From NCBI GenBank assembly GCA_002786025.1, contig NHNW01000005.1, positions 558,001 to 622,000 of the forward strand: DNA of 64,000 nt, read 5' to 3'. This DNA is from Zasmidium citrigriseum. Taxonomy: Eukaryota; Ascomycota; Dothideomycetes; Mycosphaerellales; Mycosphaerellaceae. A program made the translations under genes and the position numbers. Below, piece after piece: positions 53,901 through 64,000 of this stretch. Each line of letters starts with the position of its first letter. Position 1 is the first letter of the stretch. The notes beneath the pieces are model-generated. The model did no database searches. It worked only from the letters and a program-made list of their open reading frames with translations, and was not told where the DNA came from.

Positions 53901-56900
53901 GGTATGTTGCTGGATATCTTGCTCGTTCAAGGGTTTGGATGTGTATGCTGCTGCAATGGAGAAGAATATTCCGGCTACCCGTGCCGTTGCACACACCGCG
54001 AACAGGATCGATGACACGCAGGCGAGTCCCCTGCTCCCCACTGCAAGTCCTTGTCGGACCGCCAGACTGCACCTCACTCTTCTTGCTCGAGCACAGTAGC
54101 ATGCGCGAGATTCTCTGGGACCCAGACAATCATACCGGCTGACCGCTTCAACTGTGATGCATTTTCTTTGCGTTGCATTATCTCTTCTCGTTGATCGAAA
54201 GAAGCGGTATGCCTAAGGATCCGCTCCCTGAATGACTCTCCTAGCGGGCTCATCGATGCAAGGTTGCGACAGCGACACTTTTTGTTATCCATGGCTCCTT
54301 CGCCAGTACATGCGAGGCCTTTTGCATACAACAATTCTTGGTTGCTTCGAATGCACATCGGCAAATTCGTTCCTTTCGATCCAAGCGGTGAGTCCAGGCA
54401 CTTCTTCGCAGCCACCAACATTCAACACAAACAACACTTTACATCACAAGAATCAGAAAAGAGCAAAACGCCCAGTAATCCAATGTCTTTCATATTAAAT
54501 CCCTCTCAGCCCTACGAATCTCACACTATCTCGCTACTCCTCGCAAAGCGCCATCAACGAAATATTTCCCTTACTTTACTAGCTTCCAAGCCCTTTCCAT
54601 GCACAAGAGAAAAATTACTTTCGTTATACATCAATCCAACTGCACAGGGAAACTTTGACGCCTTCGCCTACATGAAACCGCATGGCAGAGGGCATCCTGT
54701 TCACCGCCTAGCCGCGAGATTCCTACCTCTCGGACTGATCTCGTACTTTCGTTTGTGGAAAGTAGCAACAAGTCATGGGATTGGGCTTTGAGATTGACAA
54801 TTGTTAGAAGGAGGCTGGCTCTGCCTTCGATATATCGGTAGTATAACTTAAGCCTCAAGATTTATCAATGAAAGGGTCGAAGCTAATGCGATATAGCAGA
54901 GCGATTAATTGTCCGGCCACGCGGAAGCCTCATCATCCACTCTCATGTGGTGAGTGTAACGGCGCTACAGTAGCACGATCTGGTTGACACGGCACGGCGG
55001 CACGAAAGACCCTTTGTTTTGCATCTCGCGTCCCCGTCCTGTCATTGCCTCACAGTTGGGCTCCATCGCAGCGTTTGACGGCCGTGGTAATTCCGTGACT
55101 GATTCGAGTGAGACGGAAGTTTCACGAGTCGTAGTTGAGACTTGACAATTTCGTTTCGTTTCTTCGCTTCTTGTCACGTTTGTGTTTGACGGAGGAGATA
55201 CTCGTTCTGGTCATCGGTCCTTGAGGATTGTTGGGGCTCAGATACTCAATTTGTTCTGGTTTAGTCAATGTATACGAGCAAGAGGAAGAGGCGGTGCTTT
55301 CCCACGTTACATCGATCGATTCATCCTGCGGTCTGCATCCCAAATCCACTCTTGGCCTCATACCTCACCGTCATTGTCGGTCCCGAAAGTCCTTCCTATG
55401 CAATGCATCACTGAAGAGACAGCCCAACTTTTAGACTTTCATTCCGAAGCATTCCTTCCCGTCTGACAGACCAAGCTGTGCCTTATAGGCATGATCCTTG
55501 AAATTAGGTGCAGCGTCTTTGGAACGCAATCGTCAGCACGGGAAGGATTTGCTGGCAACATTTGTGGAGGTAGCTGTGTCTGGCTTAGGTGGGTAGGAGA
55601 GGATGACTTGCAGGTAGGGTACGTATTTCTCATCAATGGAGATGTGTTTTGGTTGCTGAATGCTCGCGGGTGGTTAGGGCAGGTGTTGTTGAGACGTAGG
55701 GTGAGGATGTCGTGTGCGTGTGCAAGTTGTTGTATCGATTGAACGAAGGAGGAACGAATGGATGAATGGAAAGATCGATGGAAGGGACATTGCGATGCTT
55801 GATTTGTTGTTCAATCGTTCAAAGCACGTCCGACGAGCATACCTCGCAACGTTCCAAACGATTGCACGTCCTCTGTGGTTGGCAAAGAGAACTCCTCCGC
55901 GGAGTAAGGTGAGCAAATGTATGCGTTGTTCACCATTCTATGTCTCAAGGAGAATTCTTTCTTGTTTCTTAGAAGCTAGCACGTTACTGTGCATACAGTC
56001 GCAAAGGAGATCTGGTATTGTTGTTGTTCTTGCGTAAGGAGTCGCAATGAAGTGTCCAGTCAGGGGTACCTTGTCTCCTGAGCATAGGTTGCGCTGACCA
56101 GGCATGCGGTCGTCAGATTGATGGCGACATAGGCCGTATGGCGTACATGCTCGTGTGCGCCTTTGCTGTGAATAGAATCTCAGGATCGTAAGGCGGTGCA
56201 ATTCACGAACAACCAGCGATTGCCCCTTTCTTCCATCTCTGCGCTGCAGCATCACAGCCCTGTCCTCCCGACCTCGTATACCAATTCACGAGTCCTGAGA
56301 CACATGAAGTCGTAACAAACTCCTCCAAGCCCAACCTCCCCAGCAGGAGCCCAAACCTAGCGTTCGGCTTCCCAGCCGACATAGCCTGGTTTCGAAGATG
56401 ATCTGTAACACTTCGTCGATTGAGTTTGCCTCATCAAGACCAGGCCTCCTGACGCCTCTTTCCCAAAGAAGTAATGTCCAACTTCATGCGGATGGGTGTG
56501 CGCTAGGATCTTGTGGGGAGATCTCAGACGTGTTGCGTGAAAGGGGAATATCCTTGGATGTGATGAAAAAGCTTGTCGGACGGTCATACGGAGCAGAACG
56601 GTGATTTGGCTCTTGCGGCCAGGTTGCTTGATTCCTTGCTTGTTGTCGTCATTTTGGATCTGGCGATACGGAGTGGTACTTGCGCAATGAAGGGAGCTTG
56701 GATTAAATGCCTTAATGATCGTGAGGCTGTGCAAGATATTCTCATATCAAAGCGCTCGATTTACGAGGCTGTTGGGAGCAGAGCAAGCGCGCTTCCCGCG
56801 GCTGTTGATCGGAGTCTGACCCAGCCATGGTCTTTCTTGATGTTTCCAAAACATGAATTGAATTTCTTATGAGTAACAGCAAAGGGTACGAAACTGTCAA

Positions 56901-56977
56901 AACCCAGCGCCTCGGACTCGGCAAGCAGTCTGCCGTGCGAGACGAGGAAACCGCTGCGTTCATGCCTGGACGCCTCA

Positions 56978-57010
56978 GGCAAGGCAAGGCAAGGCAAGGC
57001 AAGGCAAGGC
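56978..57010. repeat. GGCAA pentanucleotide microsatellite
   Basis: About 6.6 exact copies of GGCAA (33 nt) in the CMR1-PKS1 gap; likely length-variable between strains. Confidence 0.9.
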
Positions 57011-60000
57011 AGAGCAAGCACGCAGGCTGCATACAGGGACGCCATCACCATGGACACCCAGTCGGGGGATTTGTTGTTGTACAGTTCGAACGTGCCGAGC
57101 CGGTTCTGGCGGCGCCCAGGTGAGCGGGTAGGACGGCGAATTTCCAACACGTTGTCGATGCAGTGGTGATGTGTCCAGGCATGAAGGGGGAAAGGTAAGG
57201 CGTCGAGGTTGCGCAATGCCTGAGCTGGCAGTTCGCCAAGCAGGAGGCCGCCTTGTTCTGGCCCTTTCTCAATGGCAGATGAAACGTCGCCGTCTCGGCA
57301 GTTCCTACATCGGCGGTAGTGCTCCATCGAAGAACCATGATCAGCGGGCAAGAAGACCTGGACAGCGGCCGAGAATGGCGAGAAATAGGACATAGGGCTC
57401 TTGTCTAGAAAACGGAAAAGGGCCGTTATGTCCGACTTGAAGAAGAAGATACTTGGAAGACTGACTTACCATTGCCAGCATCTGCTCGTCGAGCGCCGCT
57501 CCTGTTCATTCGGTGGCACTGGCCACTGCTGAATGAGGACAAACTCCCGAGCTGTGCGAGTACTCAGCTGGCATGTGCAAACCTGATCAAGAAGGAGAAT
57601 TGTGAACGTTGTCTGGATCGTGACGAAGCCAGCGATGAGAGCACTGACTGGCGTCGTCCCGCCACGCTACTCACCATTCACATGTCAATCCTCTCGTGGC
57701 AACGATGATCGTCCACGGCAGAAGGCTGCCGACAGTAGTGAAAATCTGGGGCCGAGTCTGGGGCCGATGTCGACGGGACCCGGCCATGGCAGTATCCTAG
57801 ACTTGACAAGCTCCAAACTCTGCTGTCCACTTCATGTGTTGTTCTTTGGTCGTGGCGTGGCCGCCGAACTCATGGCACGGTAGTCAATAGTGCGCTTGGT
57901 AATGGTCAAGCCGTCTCACAATGGCGTCGTCGTAGGCCCACCGCTGTACCAAGATGTTCTGGCCATATGCGAATGGAGAGAGTTGCATTGCACAACTCGG
58001 GGATAATCAATCTGACCAACAAGCTTTTGCAAGAATCGGGATGATGACATCCTGGCCGAAGCGTCGATTGGAAGTCCAGGATGAGGTCCATCTAGATTCG
58101 AGAGCTTCCATAGCTTGTTGAAGTCAATCCAATCCGGCAAGCTGGGAGCTCCATGTTCAGCATCACCACCATGCTGGGTCATGTTGTCGTGTCCTGAGGC
58201 CAACATCTCGACCGCCTGCCTAATCGACAAGCTCGTCTCCATCAACGTTTCGCTTGGCCAGCCGAACTCAAGGTTGCCGCTGCATCGACGCCGAACTTCT
58301 AGGACGCTATCAGGTGCGGACAACCTGTCGCACCCAGGATATGCCTTCCACAAGCTCCCGGCCTAGCTTCATGAGTCGGCTGCTAGATCCGAGAGGTTGG
58401 TCGAGGCTGGAAGAAGATGCGAGTGATTGATTCATTGCAGTAGCGGTGAAAGGTGGTGAGAGTGTTGCTACTATGTCTGGAGAGGAAGGAAGTGAGGTTG
58501 GGGATATTTCTGGGGATTTGGGGGCCAGTCCGCAGCTGAAGTCGAAAATGCTGTGCCGGCACCTTGCAGAGCAATGTCCAATGGTAGGATAGAGTTCAGA
58601 GTCTGTCGTATGTCATACTGTCGTCCAAGCCTCGAGCTTGTTATAGCAACGGTGAGTTGTCTTCATGGCGAAGCTGTGTGAGTGTAGCTTTGGAGCCCAA
58701 CTGTCGCAGTTGATAAACGAGAAGGATTTGCCATTCGCAAGCGAGTAACATGCGACCAACGTTGCCATGTTTGCTTCAAGCTGACACAGCAGTGTGCTCG
58801 CGCGAGGTTCGCTTGAGCAGGAGCAAGGCGCAAGTCCCTTCGCTTGCTGGCGACTTCCTTGCATTCTCAATCGTTGAGGCCAACATTGTTCGAGTCGAGC
58901 GAGGAGGCTGGCGGATCCACTTTGGAGATGGGGCATGCAAGGTGTTGTTGTCGTGCAACAGCGAACGAGGACTTTATTGTTTCACGAGATTCGTCTTGCA
59001 AGAGCGTCCAAGAATACTCCCGAACCCCACAGCGGCGGCGTAGACGAGAAGCGCAGGGCATCCACGACGCAGCTTGGCGGGCGAGTCAGCTCTTGGACGA
59101 CATGGCATGGGTGTCGCGATTTTCATGTGTCAAGTTGATGCGTTGGTGGAGTGTGGTCGAGACGACTTCGGCACCGGCACGAAGGCCGGGTTGAGAGTCA
59201 GACGGGTCTTTGACATGCCAATCCCCACGTGTTGGATGATATACCCACTATCGTCGGCGGCTGTCAGCCATGGCGATAGTCCTCGAGTTGCACAACATCG
59301 GACGCACTCACCAAATGGCTTCGATCCAACGGCACCTCCGGGAGCATGTGCACATTCATGTCGGGAATTTTCCATGCATGGTGCCATCCAGCCAAGGTCA
59401 ACGGCATGCGCACAGTGAGCAGCCCTGCCGAAGGTGCATGTTCTCGGAAGAGATCATGCAGAGCGGTGGTAGAATCTGGACCTCCATATCATCAGTCATC
59501 CGACGATGGCGAAGATGGAAAATGCAAGCCGCAAAGTCGAAAAGAGCGCACACAAGAGATGAAATTCGACCGCTCTGCCCAACCAAAAGCCATGGTCGGT
59601 TCATTGCGACATGAGAAACCCGCTCAACTGTCGCTAGTTTCGTGGGCTCCGATAAACTTGATAGTCGAAGGCTGATAAATGTCCGCGAGTATAGGCAGTA
59701 GTGGCCGTTTGGAAATGTGTTTCAACGCATTTACCTAGCGACGTTTTCTGCCTACTGCTCTTGTTCATATGCCCGTCCGGGTAAGACGCTGGCCAACGGC
59801 CCACATGTAGAGGGATGAAACAGGCCAGACTGTTGCAACGCCCCGGAAATGGCGCACGGCAGGCTCGATAAGAAGCCTTTCAGAAGGCGCCTTCGCGTGA
59901 ATTCGGACTTCTAGGCTGCTTGTTCAGGCGGCGAGTTAGGGGGTTTACTCGGACCGTTTGCTGCTGGGCTGGCTCATCTCGTGTCGCCAAACATCCCAAT

Positions 60001-62211
60001 CCCACCCACTTTGGCCGATGCTGCTGGGAAGAGGTGGGAAACGATGTCTCACGAGATCCGGCTCGAGGTCGGCCCCGTTCAGCGAATTTTATGAACAATC
60101 TTCTAGCTGCATTTTCTGTCGCGACATGTTTCTCGCGCGGTAGAAAATGAAACGCAGCAAAAGTGATCTTCAGCGTCTGCGTTGGGCGATGGCCCGAGGT
60201 CCCCACAGAAAGGGACTAGATTGAGCAGTCTCCTTGGCCCGTCACAATCGCAGTCGCAACGCCACGGATAGGGCTTGCGGTCGAGGGGTTATGCTTTGGA
60301 GGAGAGCGTTGGTGAAATGAGCACTGGCCGTAGCGCGCCGCCGCAGGCAGTTGCACAGAATCTAGAAGACGGCGACTTCGATGATGCGCTGACTCTGCCG
60401 CGATAGCGCACGAGAAGCTTGTCGTGCGCTTTTGCATGTGGCAGTGCGACTCGAGCACGCGAATAATGTAGTAGCAGTCGCACGGCAGTAGCGGGGCGAT
60501 AGTGGATGGCGGTGGAGGAGTGAGGGATAGCGACATGGTTGTCTGTAGGCGGGGTGATGCAAGCAAGCATGGCACGCATTCAGGCACGCTGACGAGAGCG
60601 ATAATGGCACACCGCCGGATATGCATAGACTGGCTGTGCACTGCGTGATCTGCGAATAAGCTGCACTGAATGTGTGCACAAAAAGCCGTAAGGCTGGCCA
60701 TGAGCCACAGGTGCAAAATTATCACATCGCGGGGGGTGAGTCTCCAGACAGGGGGTGTCCCTTTCACCAGAAATAGGTGCTAGCCGAGCGATCAGGCGGA
60801 TCCGCCCGCATGGTCAATTTCCTCAAACATCGCACGCAGAGAGCAAAAAGACCAGCAAGGTTAGTCCAGGGCGATTTCACATGGCAATCGCTATCTAAGC
60901 GCCACGCTGGGCCCGCCGTGTTGGATCTGGAATCTCGAGGCCAGGGAGAACGGAGGTGGTGGAACTTGAGGAAGCAGCGAAGCGCAGCGCATGCAGGCGA
61001 GGAGGATGCCTTACGGAGAAAGATAGCACTGGCCGCAGCAGACATGGTGAGGGATATCGACGGGGTGCGTTCACAGGCCAGCCGCAGACGATGTCCAATG
61101 TGGCTCCCAACAGCGACAAGCATTGCACTCCACGACCAACTGGAATCAGATGGATGAGTGAGAGGCTAGCCAGCGAGGGCCAGCGTACCGTACCGGCAAG
61201 GCGATTCTGCTGCCGCACGTGTGTGGCGGCGCCGGATAAGCAGCAGCCCGGATGGCGCGCCGGGGCGTGGTGCGCGGTAGTGTTTCGAAAAGCTGGCGCT
61301 GGATGCCGCAAAGGCACGCAGCACGCAGAAGAGCACCAAAGCACCTTTTTTCCCTTGCACGCCCAGGAGCAGGCTGAGGACTGTGCTCCGCCAGCACGCA
61401 GATAGCCTTCGCCCCCGGCTTCGGCTTGCGGGAGGCCATTCACCTCAAGCTTCCTATTCGGGACGCCCTGCCCTCCCGATGCAGGCACTTTGGCGAGGCC
61501 GTTGGTACAGCACGGGCGTCATGGAGAGCCGAACTTCGTGACTTCATCTCATCGCTGCCAGAAACACTGCGCTACCCGTCGCCAACCCCCCAACCCTATC
61601 AATAGCCACACCGTCTGCTTACCCTCGCGCCCGGGATCGAGTTCCTCCCATGCGATTGCGCCGGCCGGCGGTGACGCTAGCGCCTGTTTCTAGATGAACG
61701 TCAACATGCTCGTTTTGGCAGCCATGGGTATGCTCCCAAAGAGCACTGACTGCTCCCGCTGCAGATCCGCCGCCGGACGCCTACCCTGAAGCATCGAGCG
61801 ATCAAGCGTGCGCCAGACCCCTGGTCTATCAATGGAACGCTCTCTGCTTGATACATAATGCCGCCTTCCACGCTCCTAGTACGTACTCTCCCTCCCCTCA
61901 TCTATCCTCTTGTTGCTTCAGCAGACTAGCCACCTGCCGGACCAACTCTTTTTTTCTTTCTATCTTCGAGTCCAATAGAATACTCGCCATTTCGACGAGG
62001 ACCCCGATTTCTCTTAATCCAACCCACTCGCTATCGATTTCTCCAACCCGATTGCATTCATCGTGACTAGCCACCACGATTGTCTGCTTCTACGAACTTC
62101 TTAATCGAATAATCGACAGCCCTCGAAACGATCGTTCCAACGAAAGACATCTTCTAATTACGAATCGAACGAAGAATCAACCCCACGAACCCAGCAAGAT
62201 TATCCGCCAAC

Positions 62212-64000
62212 ATGTCTAACGTTCTCCTGTTCGGCGACCAGACCGCCGAGCAATATCCTCTCCTCCACCGAATCGTTCTCCGCAAGGACAATGCTCTTGT
62301 CTCCAACTTCGTCGAGCGTGTTGCTCTTGCTATCCGGGAGGAAATCCGCGAGCTCCCAAAGAGCCAGCGAAATGCTATGCCAGCTTTCCTGACTTTGAGC
62401 AACTTGATCGAGGCCTACTACCAGAAGGGTGTCAAGGTGCCAATGTTGGAATCTGCCTTTGTGACTGTGGCTCAGATTGGCCACTACATTGGATACTTCT
62501 CTGAGCACCCGGCCGAGCTCCCAGCTGCCACCAACACTCGTGTGCTTGGTCTCTGCACTGGTCTCCTCGCCGCCTCCGCCGTTGTCTCCGCCAAGACCGT
62601 GGAGGAGCTTGTCACTCTCGGTGTCGAATTCGTCCGTGTTGCCTTCCGCTCGGGTGCCGCTGTTGACAGCGTCCGCGCTGTCCTCGCCCAGCCCGGCCAG
62701 GAGAACGCTCCATGGTCCACCATTGTCACCGGTACCGGTGAGCAAGCAGCAAAGAAGGCTTTGGCTGCGTTCCACAAAGAGAAGGGCATCCCACAATCCA
62801 ACCAGGCCTATGTCAGCGCTGTGTCCACCATGGCCATCACTGTCTCCGGCCCACCAACCACCATGGAGCGCTTCTTCAAGGAGGGACCTCTCTCTGCGAA
62901 CAACCGTGTTCCAATCCCAGTGTACGGCCCATACCACGCCGAGCACCTCTTCGGCCAGGCCGACTACGAGAAGATCCTGGCTGGTGAGGTTGGCCGTGAG
63001 CTCAGGAAGCACCTTCCAGCTTCTCTGGTTCACTCTGCTGCCACTGGCAAGCCAATGGTCGCTGAGAACTCCTACGAGCTTGCGAAGCTTGCTCTCGGCG
63101 AGATGCTCCAGCACCCAGTTCGCTGGGACTACCTGCTTGAGGAGGTCGTTTCCCAGATGGTCGCCAGCAAGTTCGGCGCCAAGATCTACGCCATGGGCGT
63201 CAGCAACGTCGCCAACAGCCTTGTGTCTGCCCTGAAGGCCGGTGGCCAGAACAACGTCTCTGTCGTCGACCACTCCGTCTTCACCGCCCAGAACGAGTAC
63301 AACGGCCGCACTCAGAACGACAAGGTCGCCATCGTCGGTATGGCTGGTCGCTACCCCAACGCTGCCAACCACGAGGCTCTCTGGGACCTGCTCATGAAGG
63401 GTCTCGATGTCCACCGCAGAATCCCATCTGACCGTTTCGACGCTGATGCTCACTGCGACCCATCTGGCAAGGGCAAGAACAAGTCGCACACTCCTTTCGG
63501 CTGCTTCATCGATGAGCCAGGTCTTTTCGACCCACGTTTCTTCAACATGTCTCCTCGTGAGGCTGCTCAGACTGACCCTATGGGCCGTCTTGCTCTCGTC
63601 ACCGCCTACGAGGCCCTCGAGATGTCTGGATACGTGCCAAACCGCACTCCCTCCACCCAGCTCCACCGTATCGGTACATTCTACGGTCAGACCTCCGACG
63701 ACTGGCGTGAGATCAACGCCGCTGAGAACGTCGACACTTACTTCATCACTGGTGGTGTGCGTGCCTTCGCTCCTGGCCGCATCAACTACTACTTCAAGTT
63801 CTCCGGCCCATCGTACTCGATCGACACTGCTTGCTCTTCCTCGCTCGCCGCCATCCAGCTTGCTTGCACTTCTCTGTGGGCTGGTGACTGCGACACTGCC
63901 ATTGCTGGTGGTCTCAACGTCCTGACCAACCCAGACATTTTCTCTGGTCTGTCCAAGGGTCAGTTCTTGTCCAAGACCGGTTCTTGCAAGACCTACGACA
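62212..64000 (+). CDS. PKS1: DHN-melanin non-reducing polyketide synthase, 5' part (SAT-KS)
   Basis: ATG 62212 opens an uninterrupted frame to the window edge (596 codons; a full PKS1 is about 2100-2200). Residues 1-360 are the starter-unit acyltransferase domain: FGDQTAEQYPLL at the start, active-site Cys115 in GLCTG, and His242 in VYGPYHAEH. The ketosynthase begins at residue 370 (DKVAIVGMAGRYP); its nucleophile is Cys541 in DTACSSS. Sequence style closely matches melanin PKS1/PKS18 of Dothideomycetes. The enzyme makes 1,3,6,8-tetrahydroxynaphthalene from acetyl/malonyl units. PT, ACP and TE domains must lie to the right. Strong codon bias suggests high expression. Neighbours CMR1 and THR1 confirm the pathway. 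No intron was needed within this part. Confidence 0.95.
   Translation, partial: MSNVLLFGDQTAEQYPLLHRIVLRKDNALVSNFVERVALAIREEIRELPKSQRNAMPAFLTLSNLIEAYYQKGVKVPMLESAFVTVAQIGHYIGYFSEHPAELPAATNTRVLGLCTGLLAASAVVSAKTVEELVTLGVEFVRVAFRSGAAVDSVRAVLAQPGQENAPWSTIVTGTGEQAAKKALAAFHKEKGIPQSNQAYVSAVSTMAITVSGPPTTMERFFKEGPLSANNRVPIPVYGPYHAEHLFGQADYEKILAGEVGRELRKHLPASLVHSAATGKPMVAENSYELAKLALGEMLQHPVRWDYLLEEVVSQMVASKFGAKIYAMGVSNVANSLVSALKAGGQNNVSVVDHSVFTAQNEYNGRTQNDKVAIVGMAGRYPNAANHEALWDLLMKGLDVHRRIPSDRFDADAHCDPSGKGKNKSHTPFGCFIDEPGLFDPRFFNMSPREAAQTDPMGRLALVTAYEALEMSGYVPNRTPSTQLHRIGTFYGQTSDDWREINAAENVDTYFITGGVRAFAPGRINYYFKFSGPSYSIDTACSSSLAAIQLACTSLWAGDCDTAIAGGLNVLTNPDIFSGLSKGQFLSKTGSCKTYD

Larger units (their letters stand above)
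47787..62211. promoter_or_regulatory. 14.4-kb divergent intergenic region between CMR1 and PKS1
   Basis: An unusually long gap between divergently transcribed melanin genes. Many frames of 60-230 codons exist on both strands because stop codons are sparse, but they overlap antisense to each other and lack domains or protein-like composition. I see no transposase, reverse transcriptase, terminal repeat or AT-rich RIP block. Two small tandem repeats are listed separately. The 300 nt before PKS1 are pyrimidine-rich (for example 61880-61960), as expected of a fungal promoter and 5' leader. The region presumably holds the control elements of both genes; which parts act is unknown. Confidence 0.6.

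Noticed and set aside
48283..61693. Many frames of 100-230 codons on both strands in the CMR1-PKS1 gap
   Set aside because: They overlap antisense to each other, lack domains and signal peptides, and have compositions expected from stop-poor GC-rich DNA. The one at 57916-58353 (minus) looks the most protein-like but shows no motif I can name.
1..64000. CRISPR array, rRNA genes, operons, intact transposon
   Set aside because: Looked for regular spaced repeats, 5S/18S/28S segments, terminal repeats and transposase or reverse-transcriptase motifs; none seen, and the genome is eukaryotic.

Overview
The window is nuclear DNA from a filamentous ascomycete. Genes have short GT-AG introns of about 45-110 nt with CTRAC-type branch points, there is a HET-domain gene, Zn2Cys6 regulators are present, and the DHN-melanin gene trio is linked. 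The PKS1-CMR1-THR1 linkage points to Dothideomycetes, most likely Capnodiales/Mycosphaerellales in the broad sense; I cannot name the species. Coding sequence is intron-poor and about 50-55% GC by eye, and I see no AT-rich, RIP-like blocks.

Left part (1-16.7 kb): the 3' end of an MFS transporter; a HET-domain gene whose N-terminus looks frameshifted; an FMP25-like mitochondrial RCC1 protein; a gene-poor stretch holding two convergent tRNA-like Pol III units; a Zn2Cys6 regulator diverging from a broken heparinase II/III-like gene; immediately after that a membrane GT2 polysaccharide synthase with an apparent one-base deletion; and an F-box/2EXR-like gene.

Middle (16.9-38.7 kb): a secreted beta-lactamase-fold protein that lacks the usual catalytic residues; a 72-residue membrane protein; a DUF155/RMND1 mitochondrial protein; VPS41 of the HOPS complex; a secreted GH3 glycosidase with a PA14 insert; two paralogous genes with an unrecognised Cys/His-rich C-terminal domain, separated by a third tRNA-like unit; a conserved fungal protein of unknown role; a mitochondrial J-domain protein; and a three-exon hypothetical gene.

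Right part (40.4-64 kb): the DHN-melanin locus. THR1 (trihydroxynaphthalene reductase) and CMR1 (two C2H2 fingers plus Zn2Cys6) lie on the minus strand, and PKS1 (SAT-KS start of a non-reducing PKS) lies on the plus strand and runs off the end. PKS1 should make the tetrahydroxynaphthalene precursor, THR1 should reduce trihydroxynaphthalene to vermelone, and CMR1 should switch both on. Scytalone dehydratase is not in the window. CMR1 and PKS1 diverge across about 14.4 kb in which I find no convincing gene.

Most exon boundaries were set by hand from splice signals and reading-frame arithmetic. Family calls rest on motif recognition, not on searches.
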